From Bacillota bacterium (GTDB lineage: Bacteria; Bacillota; Clostridia; Christensenellales; Aristaeellaceae): a stretch of 21,468 bases of DNA. The position numbers were made by a program, and so were the translations under genes. Under the pieces are notes generated by a model that was not told the DNA's origin, did not search any database, and worked only from the letters and a program-made list of their open reading frames with translations. The stretch spans positions 1-21,468 of the forward strand of contig JAEXCG010000102.1 of the NCBI GenBank assembly GCA_023402355.1. The letters are read 5' to 3'. The first letter of the stretch is position 1; each line of letters begins with the position of its first letter. Positions 1 through 6,834 of this stretch are shown here, in pieces.

Positions 1-1
1 G

Positions 2-691
2 CACGGCCTGCACGAGGTTGACATCTGGCTGGGGGATGTCATCAAAGCCTGCGAGGACGTCGGAATTTACGACGATACCGACTTCTTCCTCGTCAGCGAC
101 CACGGCCAGCTCGAAATCAGGCGCAGCGTAGCCCTGAACGCGGTGCTGCGTGAGCGCGGTTTGATCGATACGGACGCGAGCGGGAACGTCTTGGATTATG
201 TCGCCTTTTCCAAATCATGTTCGCTGTCCGCACAAGTTTACCTGAAGGATCCGGGCGATACGCAGGCATATGCCCGCACGTTCAAAGTGCTGCATGAGCT
301 CTGCGAAGAGGGCGTCTATGGCATTACGCGCGTGTATACCGCAGAGGAAGCGGCAGAGGAGGAGCATGTGGCCGGTGGGTTTTCCTTCATGCTCGAGGGC
401 GACGGCTTTACGGCTTTCAACAACGATTGGCGCGGGCCGTTCGTCCGCCTGGCGGAATACGCGGATTACCGTATTCACCGCGCGACACACGGCCATCATC
501 CCGATAAGGGACCACAGCCTACCCTCATGGCGTTCGGTCCGCACATTCAGGCGGGCGTGATCCTGCCTCAAGGACGGCTGGTCGACGAAGCGCCGACATT
601 TGCCCATGCCCTGCAGCTCAAGCTGGACGATTGCGACGGCGTCTGTGTGAAAGCGCTTTTCAACGCTCCCGCTGATCCTTCCGGGTTTTAG
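2..691 (+). CDS. Alkaline phosphatase superfamily protein (type I phosphodiesterase/nucleotide pyrophosphatase-like), C-terminal part
   Basis: This reading frame is already open at the window edge, so the N-terminus with the first metal site and the catalytic Thr/Ser is missing; 229 residues are visible. A hydrophobic strand ending in Ser-Asp-His-Gly lies at visible residues 32-35, and Thr-His-Gly-His-His-Pro at about 162-167. These two motifs carry the Asp/His and His metal ligands in the two-metal alkaline phosphatase superfamily. Members hydrolyse phosphate mono- or diesters or transfer phospho groups; the exact substrate cannot be told from this part. The next gene starts 100 bases downstream on the same strand and the two may be co-transcribed. 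A phosphoglycerate-mutase-like or sulfatase-like member is the main alternative. Confidence 0.8.
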   Translation, partial: HGLHEVDIWLGDVIKACEDVGIYDDTDFFLVSDHGQLEIRRSVALNAVLRERGLIDTDASGNVLDYVAFSKSCSLSAQVYLKDPGDTQAYARTFKVLHELCEEGVYGITRVYTAEEAAEEEHVAGGFSFMLEGDGFTAFNNDWRGPFVRLAEYADYRIHRATHGHHPDKGPQPTLMAFGPHIQAGVILPQGRLVDEAPTFAHALQLKLDDCDGVCVKALFNAPADPSGF

Positions 692-756
692 ACTTAAATC
701 ATCCTGCGCAAGAGGATCCCGCCTCCGCGCGTCGAATCCCTCCTATTAAGAAAGAT

Positions 757-784
757 GGAGGCCCTGCCTCCTTTACGAAGGAGG
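757..784 (+). promoter_or_regulatory. Two mutually exclusive hairpins, one sequestering the ribosome binding site of the next gene
   Basis: CCTCCTT at 767-773 is a perfect reverse complement of the Shine-Dalgarno AAGGAGG at 778-784, with a 4-base loop, so this stem would hide the ribosome site. GGAGGC at 757-762 pairs perfectly with GCCTCC at 766-771, using most of the same anti-SD strand, and would free the ribosome site. The arrangement is visible in the sequence; that it acts as a translational switch is inference. A simple purine/pyrimidine-rich coincidence is possible. Confidence 0.45.
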
Positions 785-791
785 AAAAATC

Positions 792-1385
792 GTGATTGCC
801 GACACCATGGAGCGCCTTGGCCTGTACGAAGGACTTTTGCCGCAGGCGGCGCTTCTTCAGCGTCTGTGGCGGGACGACGCCTGGGATGAAGAGACGGATT
901 TTGAGATTCGCCGCAAGCGCTACGAGACGAAGCCGGACGCTGCGCGCAAATTCGAGGTGCACGCGCACACGATCGATCTGATGATCGGGCGAGCGGGTCA
1001 GGAAATCATCCACCTCTGCCCCGCCGCGGAGCTCGAACCGGGCGAGCCGCTTCCGGGCGGCGCGGACGGCATGAAGCTGCGCGGCGGCCCGCGCGGCAGC
1101 GCCCTGCTGCTGCGGCCCGGGCGCTTTATCGCGATCTACCCCGGGGAAGCGCACATGGTCGGCGGCATACCGGCGGGAGGCGTCGGGGCGCAGATCGAGA
1201 AGCTGGTCGTCAAGCTGCCCTGCCGGGATGCCTGCCCCTGCCAAAGCGAATGCGCCCGTCACGGCGTCTGCGCGGCGTGCGTCGCGTGGCACCGCAATCC
1301 CTCCAACAGTTTACCGTCCTGCCTGCGCGAGAAGGGAAAGCTGCTGGTCGAGCGCGCGCTAAGGGCGCGGGAGCAGGGGGAATAG
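792..1385 (+). CDS. YhcH/YjgK/YiaL (EbgC-like) family protein with Cys-rich DUF6485-like C-terminal domain
   Basis: This 197-residue protein starts at a GTG 7 bases after AAGGAGG. Residues about 1-140 look like the YhcH/YiaL beta-barrel family (DUF386), which includes sugar anomerases and the EbgC beta-galactosidase subunit: the Phe-Glu-x-His-x-x-x-Ile-Asp motif is at 54-62 and Pro-Gly-Glu-Ala-His at 117-121, giving candidate metal ligands His57, His59 and His121. Residues 144-177 hold seven cysteines (144, 148, 150, 154, 160, 163, 177) in a Cys-Pro-Cys...Cys-x-x-x-Gly-x-Cys-x-x-Cys pattern, followed by a Leu-Pro-x-Cys motif. This resembles the small stand-alone DUF6485 family, likely a metal-binding knuckle. 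The usual YhcH protein is about 150 residues and lacks this tail. Family assignments are from memory of motifs and the fusion is uncommon in my experience. Confidence 0.7.
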   Translation: MIADTMERLGLYEGLLPQAALLQRLWRDDAWDEETDFEIRRKRYETKPDAARKFEVHAHTIDLMIGRAGQEIIHLCPAAELEPGEPLPGGADGMKLRGGPRGSALLLRPGRFIAIYPGEAHMVGGIPAGGVGAQIEKLVVKLPCRDACPCQSECARHGVCAACVAWHRNPSNSLPSCLREKGKLLVERALRAREQGE

Positions 1386-1418
1386 CGGCTTCGGATGGAA
1401 AAACATCGCTGAAACGCA

Positions 1419-1472
1419 AAAGACCGGAAGGCGCGAGGGCTCCGATGGAGCGCTTCGTTCCTTCCGGTCTTT
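1419..1472. terminator. Bidirectional rho-independent terminator
   Basis: Arms AAAGACCGGAAGG (1419-1431) and CCTTCCGGTCTTT (1460-1472) form a 13-base-pair stem. An inner stem GCTCC/GGAGC lies at 1439-1443 and 1447-1451. The outer A/T pairs provide a U-tract on either strand. It lies between the convergent YhcH-like gene and potD, so it probably ends both transcripts. Confidence 0.85.
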
Positions 1473-1483
1473 GGTAATGCGTC

Positions 1484-2527
1484 TTACATCAGCGAGGTGA
1501 TGATCTCCGTCCAGATGCGGTCGTAGGTCTTGGTCGCGTCGCCCAGGTACTCGAAGATTTCGCACTTGTCGAGCAGCTCCTGCGGCGGGTTGGAGACGGG
1601 CGAGTTCAGGTAGTCGTCGCCCAGCAGGTCGATCGCCCCCTGGTTGGGAATCGCGTAGCCGACGTATTCAAAGTTCTGCACCGCGATGTCCGGGCGGCAG
1701 AGGAAGTCGATGAACTTTTCCGCGCCCTCCGGGTTCTTCGCGGTCGCCGGAATGCACATGGCGTCGAAGAAGATGTTGGAACCCTCCTCCGGGATCACGT
1801 AGGCCAGGTCCTCGTTTTCGCTCATGCAGTAGGTCGCGTCGCCCGCCCAGACGAGCGCCAGCGCCGCCTCGCCCGCGATCATCTTGTCCTTCACCTCGTC
1901 CACTACGTAGGCGAGCACCAGAGGGCTCTGCTCGATGAGGCGCTGCTTGGCGGCCTCCAGCGCCTCGTCGTCCGCAGCGTTGAGCGGGTAGCCCAGCGCC
2001 TTGAGCGTGATCGCCAGCGTGTCGCGCGAGGAATTGAGCATGAGGATGCTGCCCGCGTACTGCTCGTCCCACAGGGCGCTCCAGGAGGTCGGGGCCTCGT
2101 CCACCATCGTCTTGTTGTACAGGATGCCCATGGTGCCCCAGGTGTAGGGCACGGAATACCGGTCCTCCGGGTCGTAGGAGAGGCCGCGGAAGCGCTCCTG
2201 AATCTGGGCCGCGTTGGGGATGTTGTTCCAGTCGATCTCGCGCAGCATCTTTTCCTTGGCCATGCGCTCGACCATGTAGTCCGAGGGGAAGATCACGTCG
2301 TAGCCCGCCTTGCTCTTCTTGAGCTTGGTGTACATGTCCTCGTTCGTCTCAAAGGTTTCGTACACGACGCGGATGCCCGTCTCGTCCTCGAACTGATAGA
2401 GCACGTCCTCGTCGATGTAATCGCCCCAGTTGTAGACCGTGATCGTCTCCTGCGCGGCCCGCGCCGCGAAGGGCAGGGCGAGCGCCAGCGCCAGCAGCAG
2501 GCAAAGAAGGATGTGCGTGCGTTTCAT
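1484..2527 (-). CDS. potD: Spermidine/putrescine ABC transporter, substrate-binding protein
   Basis: The 347-residue product has a clear signal peptide: basic start, hydrophobic core to about residue 20, and a likely cleavage in Ala-Arg-Ala-Ala near 22-25. The mature N-terminus begins with Val-Tyr-Asn-Trp-Gly-Asp-Tyr-Ile, the classical start of PotD/PotF proteins, whose Trp and Tyr contact the polyamine. The later Leu-Val-Trp-Ala-Gly-Asp segment matches another binding-pocket strand. It captures extracellular polyamine and delivers it to PotBC. The start is ATG with GGAGG 7 bases upstream. It is the last gene of the operon, 21 bases after potC, and is followed by a strong terminator. The exact polyamine preference cannot be deduced. 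Confidence 0.93.
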   Translation of the reverse strand: MKRTHILLCLLLALALALPFAARAAQETITVYNWGDYIDEDVLYQFEDETGIRVVYETFETNEDMYTKLKKSKAGYDVIFPSDYMVERMAKEKMLREIDWNNIPNAAQIQERFRGLSYDPEDRYSVPYTWGTMGILYNKTMVDEAPTSWSALWDEQYAGSILMLNSSRDTLAITLKALGYPLNAADDEALEAAKQRLIEQSPLVLAYVVDEVKDKMIAGEAALALVWAGDATYCMSENEDLAYVIPEEGSNIFFDAMCIPATAKNPEGAEKFIDFLCRPDIAVQNFEYVGYAIPNQGAIDLLGDDYLNSPVSNPPQELLDKCEIFEYLGDATKTYDRIWTEIITSLM

Positions 2528-2548
2528 GGTGTAACCTCCGTTTCGTCG

Positions 2549-3355
2549 TCAGGCCGTGCGCGCGCCGCGCCGCTTTTTGTCCCGCTTCTCCCGGTCGATG
2601 AAGTCCGGCAGGTTGACGATGACGAGCAGCAGCAGCACCGTCACGAAGATGAGGGTGGAGAGCGCGTTGATCTTGGGCGATATGCCCCGCTTGGCCATCG
2701 TGTAGATGGTGATGGAAAGGTTCTGCACGCCCATGCCGGTCGTGAAGAAGGAGATCACGAAGTCGTCGATGGACATCGTCAGCGCCATCAGGAAGCCGCT
2801 GAACACGCCGGGCATGATGTCCGGCAATATGACCTTGCAGAACGCCTGCAGCGGCGTCGCGCCCAGGTCCTGCGCCGCCTCCGCCAGGTGCGGGTCGAGC
2901 TGGCGCAGCTTGGGCAGCACCGAGAGGATGACGTAGGGAATGCAGAACGCCACGTGCGAGAGCAGCAGCGTGAGATACCCCAGCTCCAGGTTCATCGCGG
3001 TGTAGAGCAGCATCAGCGAAACGCCGGTGACGATTTCGGAGTTGAGCATCGGCAGGTTGCAAAGCGCCATCAGCGCGGCGCGCGGCCCGCGCCGAAGCTG
3101 GTAGAGCCCGATGGCCGCCAGGGTGCCGATCAGCGTGGACACCGCCGCGGCGACGATCCCGATGGAAAGCGTGGTCCGGAGGGCCGCCATGATCTTGCGG
3201 TCCTGAAACAGCTCGCGGTACCAGTCCAGCGTGAAGCCCTCCCACACGGCGCGGGACTTGCTCGCGTTAAAGGAATAGACGATCAGAAGCACGATGGGCG
3301 TATAGAGAAACAGCAGAATGAGCGCCACGTAAAAGCGCTTTGCAAAGGCCTTCAC
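2549..3355 (-). CDS. potC: Spermidine/putrescine ABC transporter, permease PotC
   Basis: This 268-residue inner-membrane permease starts with a typical PotC segment (hydrophobic helix followed by Tyr-Ser-Phe-Asn-Ala-Ser-Lys). About six membrane helices are visible. The cytoplasmic EAA loop reads Glu-Ala-Ala-Gln-Asp-Leu-Gly-Ala and contacts the ATPase. The C-terminus ends in a basic cluster (Arg/Lys-rich). The start is GTG at 3355-3353, overlapping the potB TGA stop as GTGA, which implies translational coupling. With PotB it forms the membrane channel of the polyamine importer. Confidence 0.92.
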   Translation of the reverse strand: MKAFAKRFYVALILLFLYTPIVLLIVYSFNASKSRAVWEGFTLDWYRELFQDRKIMAALRTTLSIGIVAAAVSTLIGTLAAIGLYQLRRGPRAALMALCNLPMLNSEIVTGVSLMLLYTAMNLELGYLTLLLSHVAFCIPYVILSVLPKLRQLDPHLAEAAQDLGATPLQAFCKVILPDIMPGVFSGFLMALTMSIDDFVISFFTTGMGVQNLSITIYTMAKRGISPKINALSTLIFVTVLLLLVIVNLPDFIDREKRDKKRRGARTA

Positions 3356-4284
3356 AGGATGCGCACCCCCCGCTTCTCTTCTTCCTCGTCCTTGTCCGCG
3401 CGGCCCAGCGCGTACATGAAAGCCAGCACGACCACCATGACGAGCAGGGACAGCGTGGAGCCGAAGTGCCAGTCGTTGGCCTTGCCGAACTGCTGCTGGA
3501 TGATGTCGCCGATGAGCGGCACCTTGCCGCCGCCCATGAGCTGGGAGATGACGAAGGTGGTCACCGCGGGCACGAAAACCATGGTGACGCCCTCCAGAAT
3601 GCCCGGCAGGGAGAAGGGCAGCGTGATGCGCAGGAAGGACTTGAGCGGGTTCGCGCCCAGGTCAGCCGCGGCCTCCAGCAGGCTGTGGTCGATCTTTTCC
3701 ATCACCGTGTACAGCGGCAGCACCATGAAGGGCAGGAAGTTGTAGACCATGCCCAGCACGACCGCGCCCTCGGTGTAGAGGAACTGCACGCGCGCAAAGC
3801 CCAGCGCCTCCAGCAGGCTGTTGACGAGGCCGGAGTTTTCCAGCAGCGACATCCACGAATACGTGCGCAGCAGGAAGTTCATCCACATGGGCAGAATGAT
3901 GAGCATCAAAAAGAGGTTCCGCCGCTTAAAGCCCCGCCCGGTCAGGATCAGGGCCAGCGGATAGCTGAGCAGCAGGCAGATGAGCGTCGTGTAAAGCGCC
4001 ACGCGCACAGAGCGCACGAGCAGCTTGAGGTACATCGGCTCCACGACGCGCGAAAAGTTTTGCAGGGAGAAGACCTTGACCGTCTCCCACGGCTCCTCCT
4101 CCTGCAGCGTGCCGTCCGGTAGCCGGTACAGCACGGAGCCGTCCGGCTGCTCGACCTCCTCGTAGGGGATAGGCTCCTCCACGGTCACGCCGTAGTAGAC
4201 GATCAGCCCCAGCGGCACGAGGATGAAGATCAGCAGCCACACGAGAAAGGGAACCAGCAGCGCGTTTTTGCGCAAAGCCCTCAC
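3352..4284 (-). CDS. potB: Spermidine/putrescine ABC transporter, permease PotB
   Basis: This permease of about 310 residues has its first helix right after a short basic leader, then further helices and an EAA loop Glu-Ala-Ala-Ala-Asp-Leu-Gly-Ala-Asn-Pro typical of PotB. The reading frame is open far upstream (to 4533), but that part lies antisense-free inside potA in another frame and does not look like protein of this family. I therefore place the start at GTG 4284, four bases after the potA stop; TTG at 4275, with GGGGG 8 bases upstream, is equally plausible. An acidic, Pro-rich stretch of about 40 residues follows helix 1 and probably lies outside the cell. The stop overlaps the potC start. 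Confidence 0.88.
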   Translation of the reverse strand: MRALRKNALLVPFLVWLLIFILVPLGLIVYYGVTVEEPIPYEEVEQPDGSVLYRLPDGTLQEEEPWETVKVFSLQNFSRVVEPMYLKLLVRSVRVALYTTLICLLLSYPLALILTGRGFKRRNLFLMLIILPMWMNFLLRTYSWMSLLENSGLVNSLLEALGFARVQFLYTEGAVVLGMVYNFLPFMVLPLYTVMEKIDHSLLEAAADLGANPLKSFLRITLPFSLPGILEGVTMVFVPAVTTFVISQLMGGGKVPLIGDIIQQQFGKANDWHFGSTLSLLVMVVVLAFMYALGRADKDEEEEKRGVRIL

Positions 4285-4288
4285 CCCC

Positions 4289-5395
4289 TCACAGCGCCGC
4301 CTCTTTGCGGGCGCGTTCGTCTTTGAGCACGTCCGGCGAGCGGTCGGACTTGTGCATGACCTGAATGTCCGCGGGCGCGACGGTGACGCGCACGCGCGTG
4401 CCTGGCTCCCGCGCGTGCGTGGAGTGCACGAGCAGCTCCTCCTCGCCCACCCGGACGCGCATCTCGTAGTGCACGCCCTTGAACAGCGTGGAGAGCACCT
4501 CGCCCTGCGGCGCGGGGCCGTCGAGCGGCGCATCCAGCGAGCGCAGCTTCACGTCCTCCGGGCGCAGCACCACGTCCACGGGCGCGTTTTGCCCAAATCC
4601 CCGGTCCACGCAGGGGAACTCCAGCCCCAGGAACGTGACGCGCAGGTCGTCCACCATCGTCGCGCACAGGATGTTGCTCTCCCCGATGAAGTCCGCGACA
4701 AACGCGTTTTTCGGCTCGTTGTAGATGTCCTCGGGCGTTCCGATCTGCTGAATTTCACCCCCGCGCATCACGACCACGGTGTCGGACATGGTGAGCGCTT
4801 CCTCCTGATCGTGCGTGACGAAGACGAAGGTGATGCCGCTCTCCTGCTGGATGCGCTTGAGCTCGCCCTGCATCTCCTTGCGCAGCTTGAGATCGAGCGC
4901 GCCGAGCGGCTCATCGAGCAGCAGCACGTCCGGCTTGTTGATGAGCGCGCGGGCGATGGCCACGCGCTGCTGCTGCCCGCCGGAGAGGCTCTGCACCTTG
5001 CGGCGCTCAAAGCCCTCGAGGCCCACCAGCTCCAGCATCTCCCCGACGCGCGCGGCGGTCTTTCGCCTGTCCTCGCGCCGAAGATCCGGCCCGAAGGCCA
5101 CGTTCTGCGCCACGTTCATATGCGGAAAGAGGGCGTAGCGCTGAAAGACGGTGTTGATGCTGCGCTTGTAGGGCGGCAGATCGACGATGTTTTGCCCCTT
5201 AAAGAAGATTTCGCCGGAGGTCGGGCGCTCAAAGCCGCCGATGCAGCGCAGCGTGGTCGTCTTGCCGCAGCCCGAGGGACCCAGCAGCGTCAGGAACTCG
5301 TTCTTGTTGATGTACAGGTTGATGTGCCGCAGCGCCTCGTAATGGTCGTCGAAGACCATGTGCAGATCCCGCAGTTCGATGATGTGCTCCCCCAT
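4289..5395 (-). CDS. potA: Spermidine/putrescine ABC transporter, ATP-binding protein
   Basis: The 368-residue product carries a complete ABC ATPase: Walker A Gly-Pro-Ser-Gly-Cys-Gly-Lys-Thr-Thr at 39-47, Q-loop Gln85, signature Leu-Ser-Gly-Gly-Gln at 137-141, Walker B Leu-Leu-Leu-Asp-Glu-Pro at 158-163 and switch His195. The C-terminal third (about 240-350) looks like the regulatory TOBE domain usual in PotA. It drives polyamine import at the cytoplasmic face of PotBC. The start is ATG with GAGGAGGG 7 bases upstream. It is the second gene of the operon, 37 bases after the regulator. Confidence 0.93.
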   Translation of the reverse strand: MGEHIIELRDLHMVFDDHYEALRHINLYINKNEFLTLLGPSGCGKTTTLRCIGGFERPTSGEIFFKGQNIVDLPPYKRSINTVFQRYALFPHMNVAQNVAFGPDLRREDRRKTAARVGEMLELVGLEGFERRKVQSLSGGQQQRVAIARALINKPDVLLLDEPLGALDLKLRKEMQGELKRIQQESGITFVFVTHDQEEALTMSDTVVVMRGGEIQQIGTPEDIYNEPKNAFVADFIGESNILCATMVDDLRVTFLGLEFPCVDRGFGQNAPVDVVLRPEDVKLRSLDAPLDGPAPQGEVLSTLFKGVHYEMRVRVGEEELLVHSTHAREPGTRVRVTVAPADIQVMHKSDRSPDVLKDERARKEAAL

Positions 5396-5432
5396 GGCCG
5401 CGCCCTCCTCGGAATCGAAATAAAATGAAGGA

Positions 5433-5978
5433 TCAGAAGTTCGGCGGCGTGCAGACCCACAGCACCGTCGCGTCCGTCTTGCCCGTGTTTACCAGGTTGT
5501 GCGGGCCGTCGGGCTTGAAGGAAAAGCTGTCGCCCTTGCGCACCTTGTACGAGCGCTCGCCCAGGTTGAGCTGCACGCTGCCCGCGAGCACATAGCCGAA
5601 TTCCTCGCCGATGTGCGGCAGGTCCAGCTCGCTGTGGCCGCCGGGAGAAAGCGTCATCAGGATGGGTTCGATGTCCTTCTTCTGCGCGTTGGGAATCAGC
5701 CAGTGGATGACGACCCCCAGGTCGGGCGCTTCCTTGATGAAGACGTCCTCCTTGCGGTAGACGGGCTTCTCCGCCGCCTCGCTCGCGAAGAACTCGCGAA
5801 AGCTCGAACCCAGCGTCACGAGGATGTCCTCGAGCGTGGAGAGGGAGGGCGAGGTCTGGTTGCTTTCGAGCTGAGAGATGAAGCCCTTGGAAAGCTCGCA
5901 GCGGTCGGCCAGCTCCTTCTGGGTCAGGTTGTTGCGCAGCCTGAGGCTCTTAATTTTATCCCCGATGTTTATTTCCAC
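5433..5978 (-). CDS. XRE-family transcriptional regulator with C-terminal cupin domain (PuuR-like)
   Basis: This 181-residue protein has a helix-turn-helix of the Cro/C1 type at about residues 6-62 (Leu-Thr-Gln-Lys-Glu-Leu-Ala followed by Ser-Lys-Gly-Phe-Ile-Ser-Gln-Leu-Glu). A small cupin barrel covers about 105-175, with Gly-Glu-Glu-Phe-Gly-Tyr-Val-Leu and a Gly-Pro-His-Asn-Leu-Val motif. Regulators of this build often sit next to polyamine genes, as PuuR does in Escherichia coli, and the cupin may bind the ligand. It starts at GTG 5978 with AAGGG upstream. It is the first gene of the operon with potABCD, so it likely controls the transporter and itself; a 15-base palindrome beside the promoter is the candidate site. 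Confidence 0.85.
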   Translation of the reverse strand: MEINIGDKIKSLRLRNNLTQKELADRCELSKGFISQLESNQTSPSLSTLEDILVTLGSSFREFFASEAAEKPVYRKEDVFIKEAPDLGVVIHWLIPNAQKKDIEPILMTLSPGGHSELDLPHIGEEFGYVLAGSVQLNLGERSYKVRKGDSFSFKPDGPHNLVNTGKTDATVLWVCTPPNF

Positions 5979-6012
5979 AAAACCATCCCTTTCGGTTTGC
6001 TGTGACCAATCC

Positions 6013-6027
6013 CTGCGATTATCGCAG
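6013..6027. promoter_or_regulatory. Palindromic candidate operator of the pot operon
   Basis: CTGCGAT-T-ATCGCAG is a perfect 7+1+7 palindrome. It begins 8 bases after the -10 box of the pot promoter, so it covers the likely start of transcription. The XRE-cupin regulator encoded just downstream is the natural candidate binder. It could instead form a short 5' leader hairpin. Confidence 0.5.
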
Positions 6028-6035
6028 CGAAACCC

Positions 6036-6064
6036 ATTAAATCATAAATGCGCGCGCTTGTCAA
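6036..6064 (-). promoter_or_regulatory. Sigma-A-type promoter of the regulator-potABCD operon
   Basis: On the minus strand a perfect TTGACA (6064-6059) is followed after 17 bases by TTTAAT (6041-6036). A/T-rich sequence lies upstream of the -35 box. Transcription would start near 6029, about 50 bases before the regulator's GTG. Confidence 0.75.
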
Positions 6065-6252
6065 GTGCATTTTTTGTTTTTTATGCTGCATTCAATTCTC
6101 CCGGAATCCGTTGATCCCGCAACGCTTTTCGGCAGCGAGTTGCCCAAAGCTTCTAAACCTCAAATCAAGGACCATCGATCTTTCCGCCCGCGAGCCATCC
6201 TGCCGAAAAATCGCAATTTGTGCGTTCCGTCCTTTGTCGGGTCCTTTTACGC
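6065..6252. other. Intergenic stretch with no recognised content
   Basis: Between the pot promoter and the terminator of the iron operon I see no convincing gene, RNA or repeat. The base composition is more A/T-rich near 6068-6085 (T-runs), which may be an upstream promoter element for the pot promoter. Open frames across 6048-6500 lack a ribosome site and resemble no family. Confidence 0.4.
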
Positions 6253-6281
6253 AAAAGCGGCGCATCTCTCCGATGCGCCGC
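6253..6281 (-). terminator. Rho-independent terminator of the iron operon
   Basis: GCGGCGCATC (6257-6266) pairs with GATGCGCCGC (6272-6281) around a 5-base loop. On the minus strand the stem is followed by TTTT (6256-6253). It ends the feo operon after the HMA gene. Confidence 0.8.
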
Positions 6282-6327
6282 CGGGCGGTGAGTCCGCATG
6301 CTTTACGCGGGGCCTGTTCCATTCCCT

Positions 6328-6357
6328 CGCGAAGGAGCGGCGCGCCGCTCCTTCGCG
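6328..6357. repeat. Perfect 30-base palindrome downstream of the HMA gene
   Basis: CGCGAAGGAGCGGCG is followed directly by its exact reverse complement. It lies 10 bases after the stop of the HMA gene and 46 bases before the terminator stem. There is no U-tract on either side, so it is not a simple terminator; an mRNA 3' stabiliser or a protein-binding site is possible. Confidence 0.6.
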
Positions 6358-6367
6358 CCTGTCCTCT

Positions 6368-6733
6368 TCAATCCTTTGAGACCGACTCGCCCACGCGGTA
6401 TCCGGTCTTCTCGATGGCTCCGCGGATGCGCTCGGGCGGGATTTCCCGCTTCATGTGGACGCTGACGCTTCCGCCCTTCCAGTCCGCCTGCGCATAGACG
6501 CCCTCCAGCGCATTCAGTCCGTTTTCGACCCGGCGCGCGCAGTTGCCGCAGGTCATGCCCTTTACGCGCAGGGTCTGATGATAAGGATAATGGCGAATAT
6601 CGGTGTCCGCGGCCTCCTTCTTCTGCACGTCCGCCCCGCAGCAGCCGCTTTTAATCTTTCGCAGGTAGCTCTTGACCGCTAAAAGTCCGATGACCGCCAG
6701 GACGATCAGGATGAGCGCCGTCGCCGTGTTCAT
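6368..6733 (-). CDS. Membrane-anchored heavy-metal-associated (HMA) domain protein
   Basis: The 121-residue product has one N-terminal membrane helix (about 5-21), a basic patch, and a Cys-Cys pair at 31-32. An HMA ferredoxin-like domain spans about 52-120, with the metal motif Met-Thr-Cys-Gly-Asn-Cys at 60-65. HMA domains bind Cu(I) or other soft metals through the two cysteines. I chose ATG 6733 because AGGGGGGAGGAA precedes it; the frame stays open upstream but that part has no family features. The N-terminal part resembles the small FeoB-associated Cys-rich peptide encoded upstream, so this may be that module joined to a metal chaperone. It is the last gene of the feo operon. The metal is unknown. 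Confidence 0.8.
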   Translation of the reverse strand: MNTATALILIVLAVIGLLAVKSYLRKIKSGCCGADVQKKEAADTDIRHYPYHQTLRVKGMTCGNCARRVENGLNALEGVYAQADWKGGSVSVHMKREIPPERIRGAIEKTGYRVGESVSKD

Positions 6734-6768
6734 GGTTCCTCCCCCCTTCCTTTCCGCTTGATTCCCGG

Positions 6769-6824
6769 CAGGCGTCCGGGCGCCTGGGCTTTCGGAGAAA
6801 AGGCCGCGCGGACGTACGCCGCGC
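6769..6824 (-). other. Two intercistronic hairpins between the DtxR-like and HMA genes
   Basis: CAGGCG/CGCCTG (6769-6774 and 6781-6786) and GCGCGG/CCGCGC (6806-6811 and 6819-6824) form two short GC stems in the 101-base gap. Neither has a U-tract. They may influence mRNA processing or the level of HMA expression; in GC-rich DNA such stems also arise by chance. Confidence 0.35.
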
Positions 6825-6834
6825 AGCCCTTCCC

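Noticed and set aside
2513..3745. 410-codon open frame on the plus strand
   Set aside because: It is antisense to potC and potB and has the Arg/His-rich composition of a shadow frame.
4285..4533. N-terminal extension of potB
   Set aside because: It overlaps potA entirely in another frame, is Arg/Cys/Ser-rich and unlike any permease. A start at 4284 or 4275 fits the family.
6092..6322. 76-codon open frame on the minus strand
   Set aside because: It spans the terminator at 6253-6281, has no ribosome site and resembles no family.
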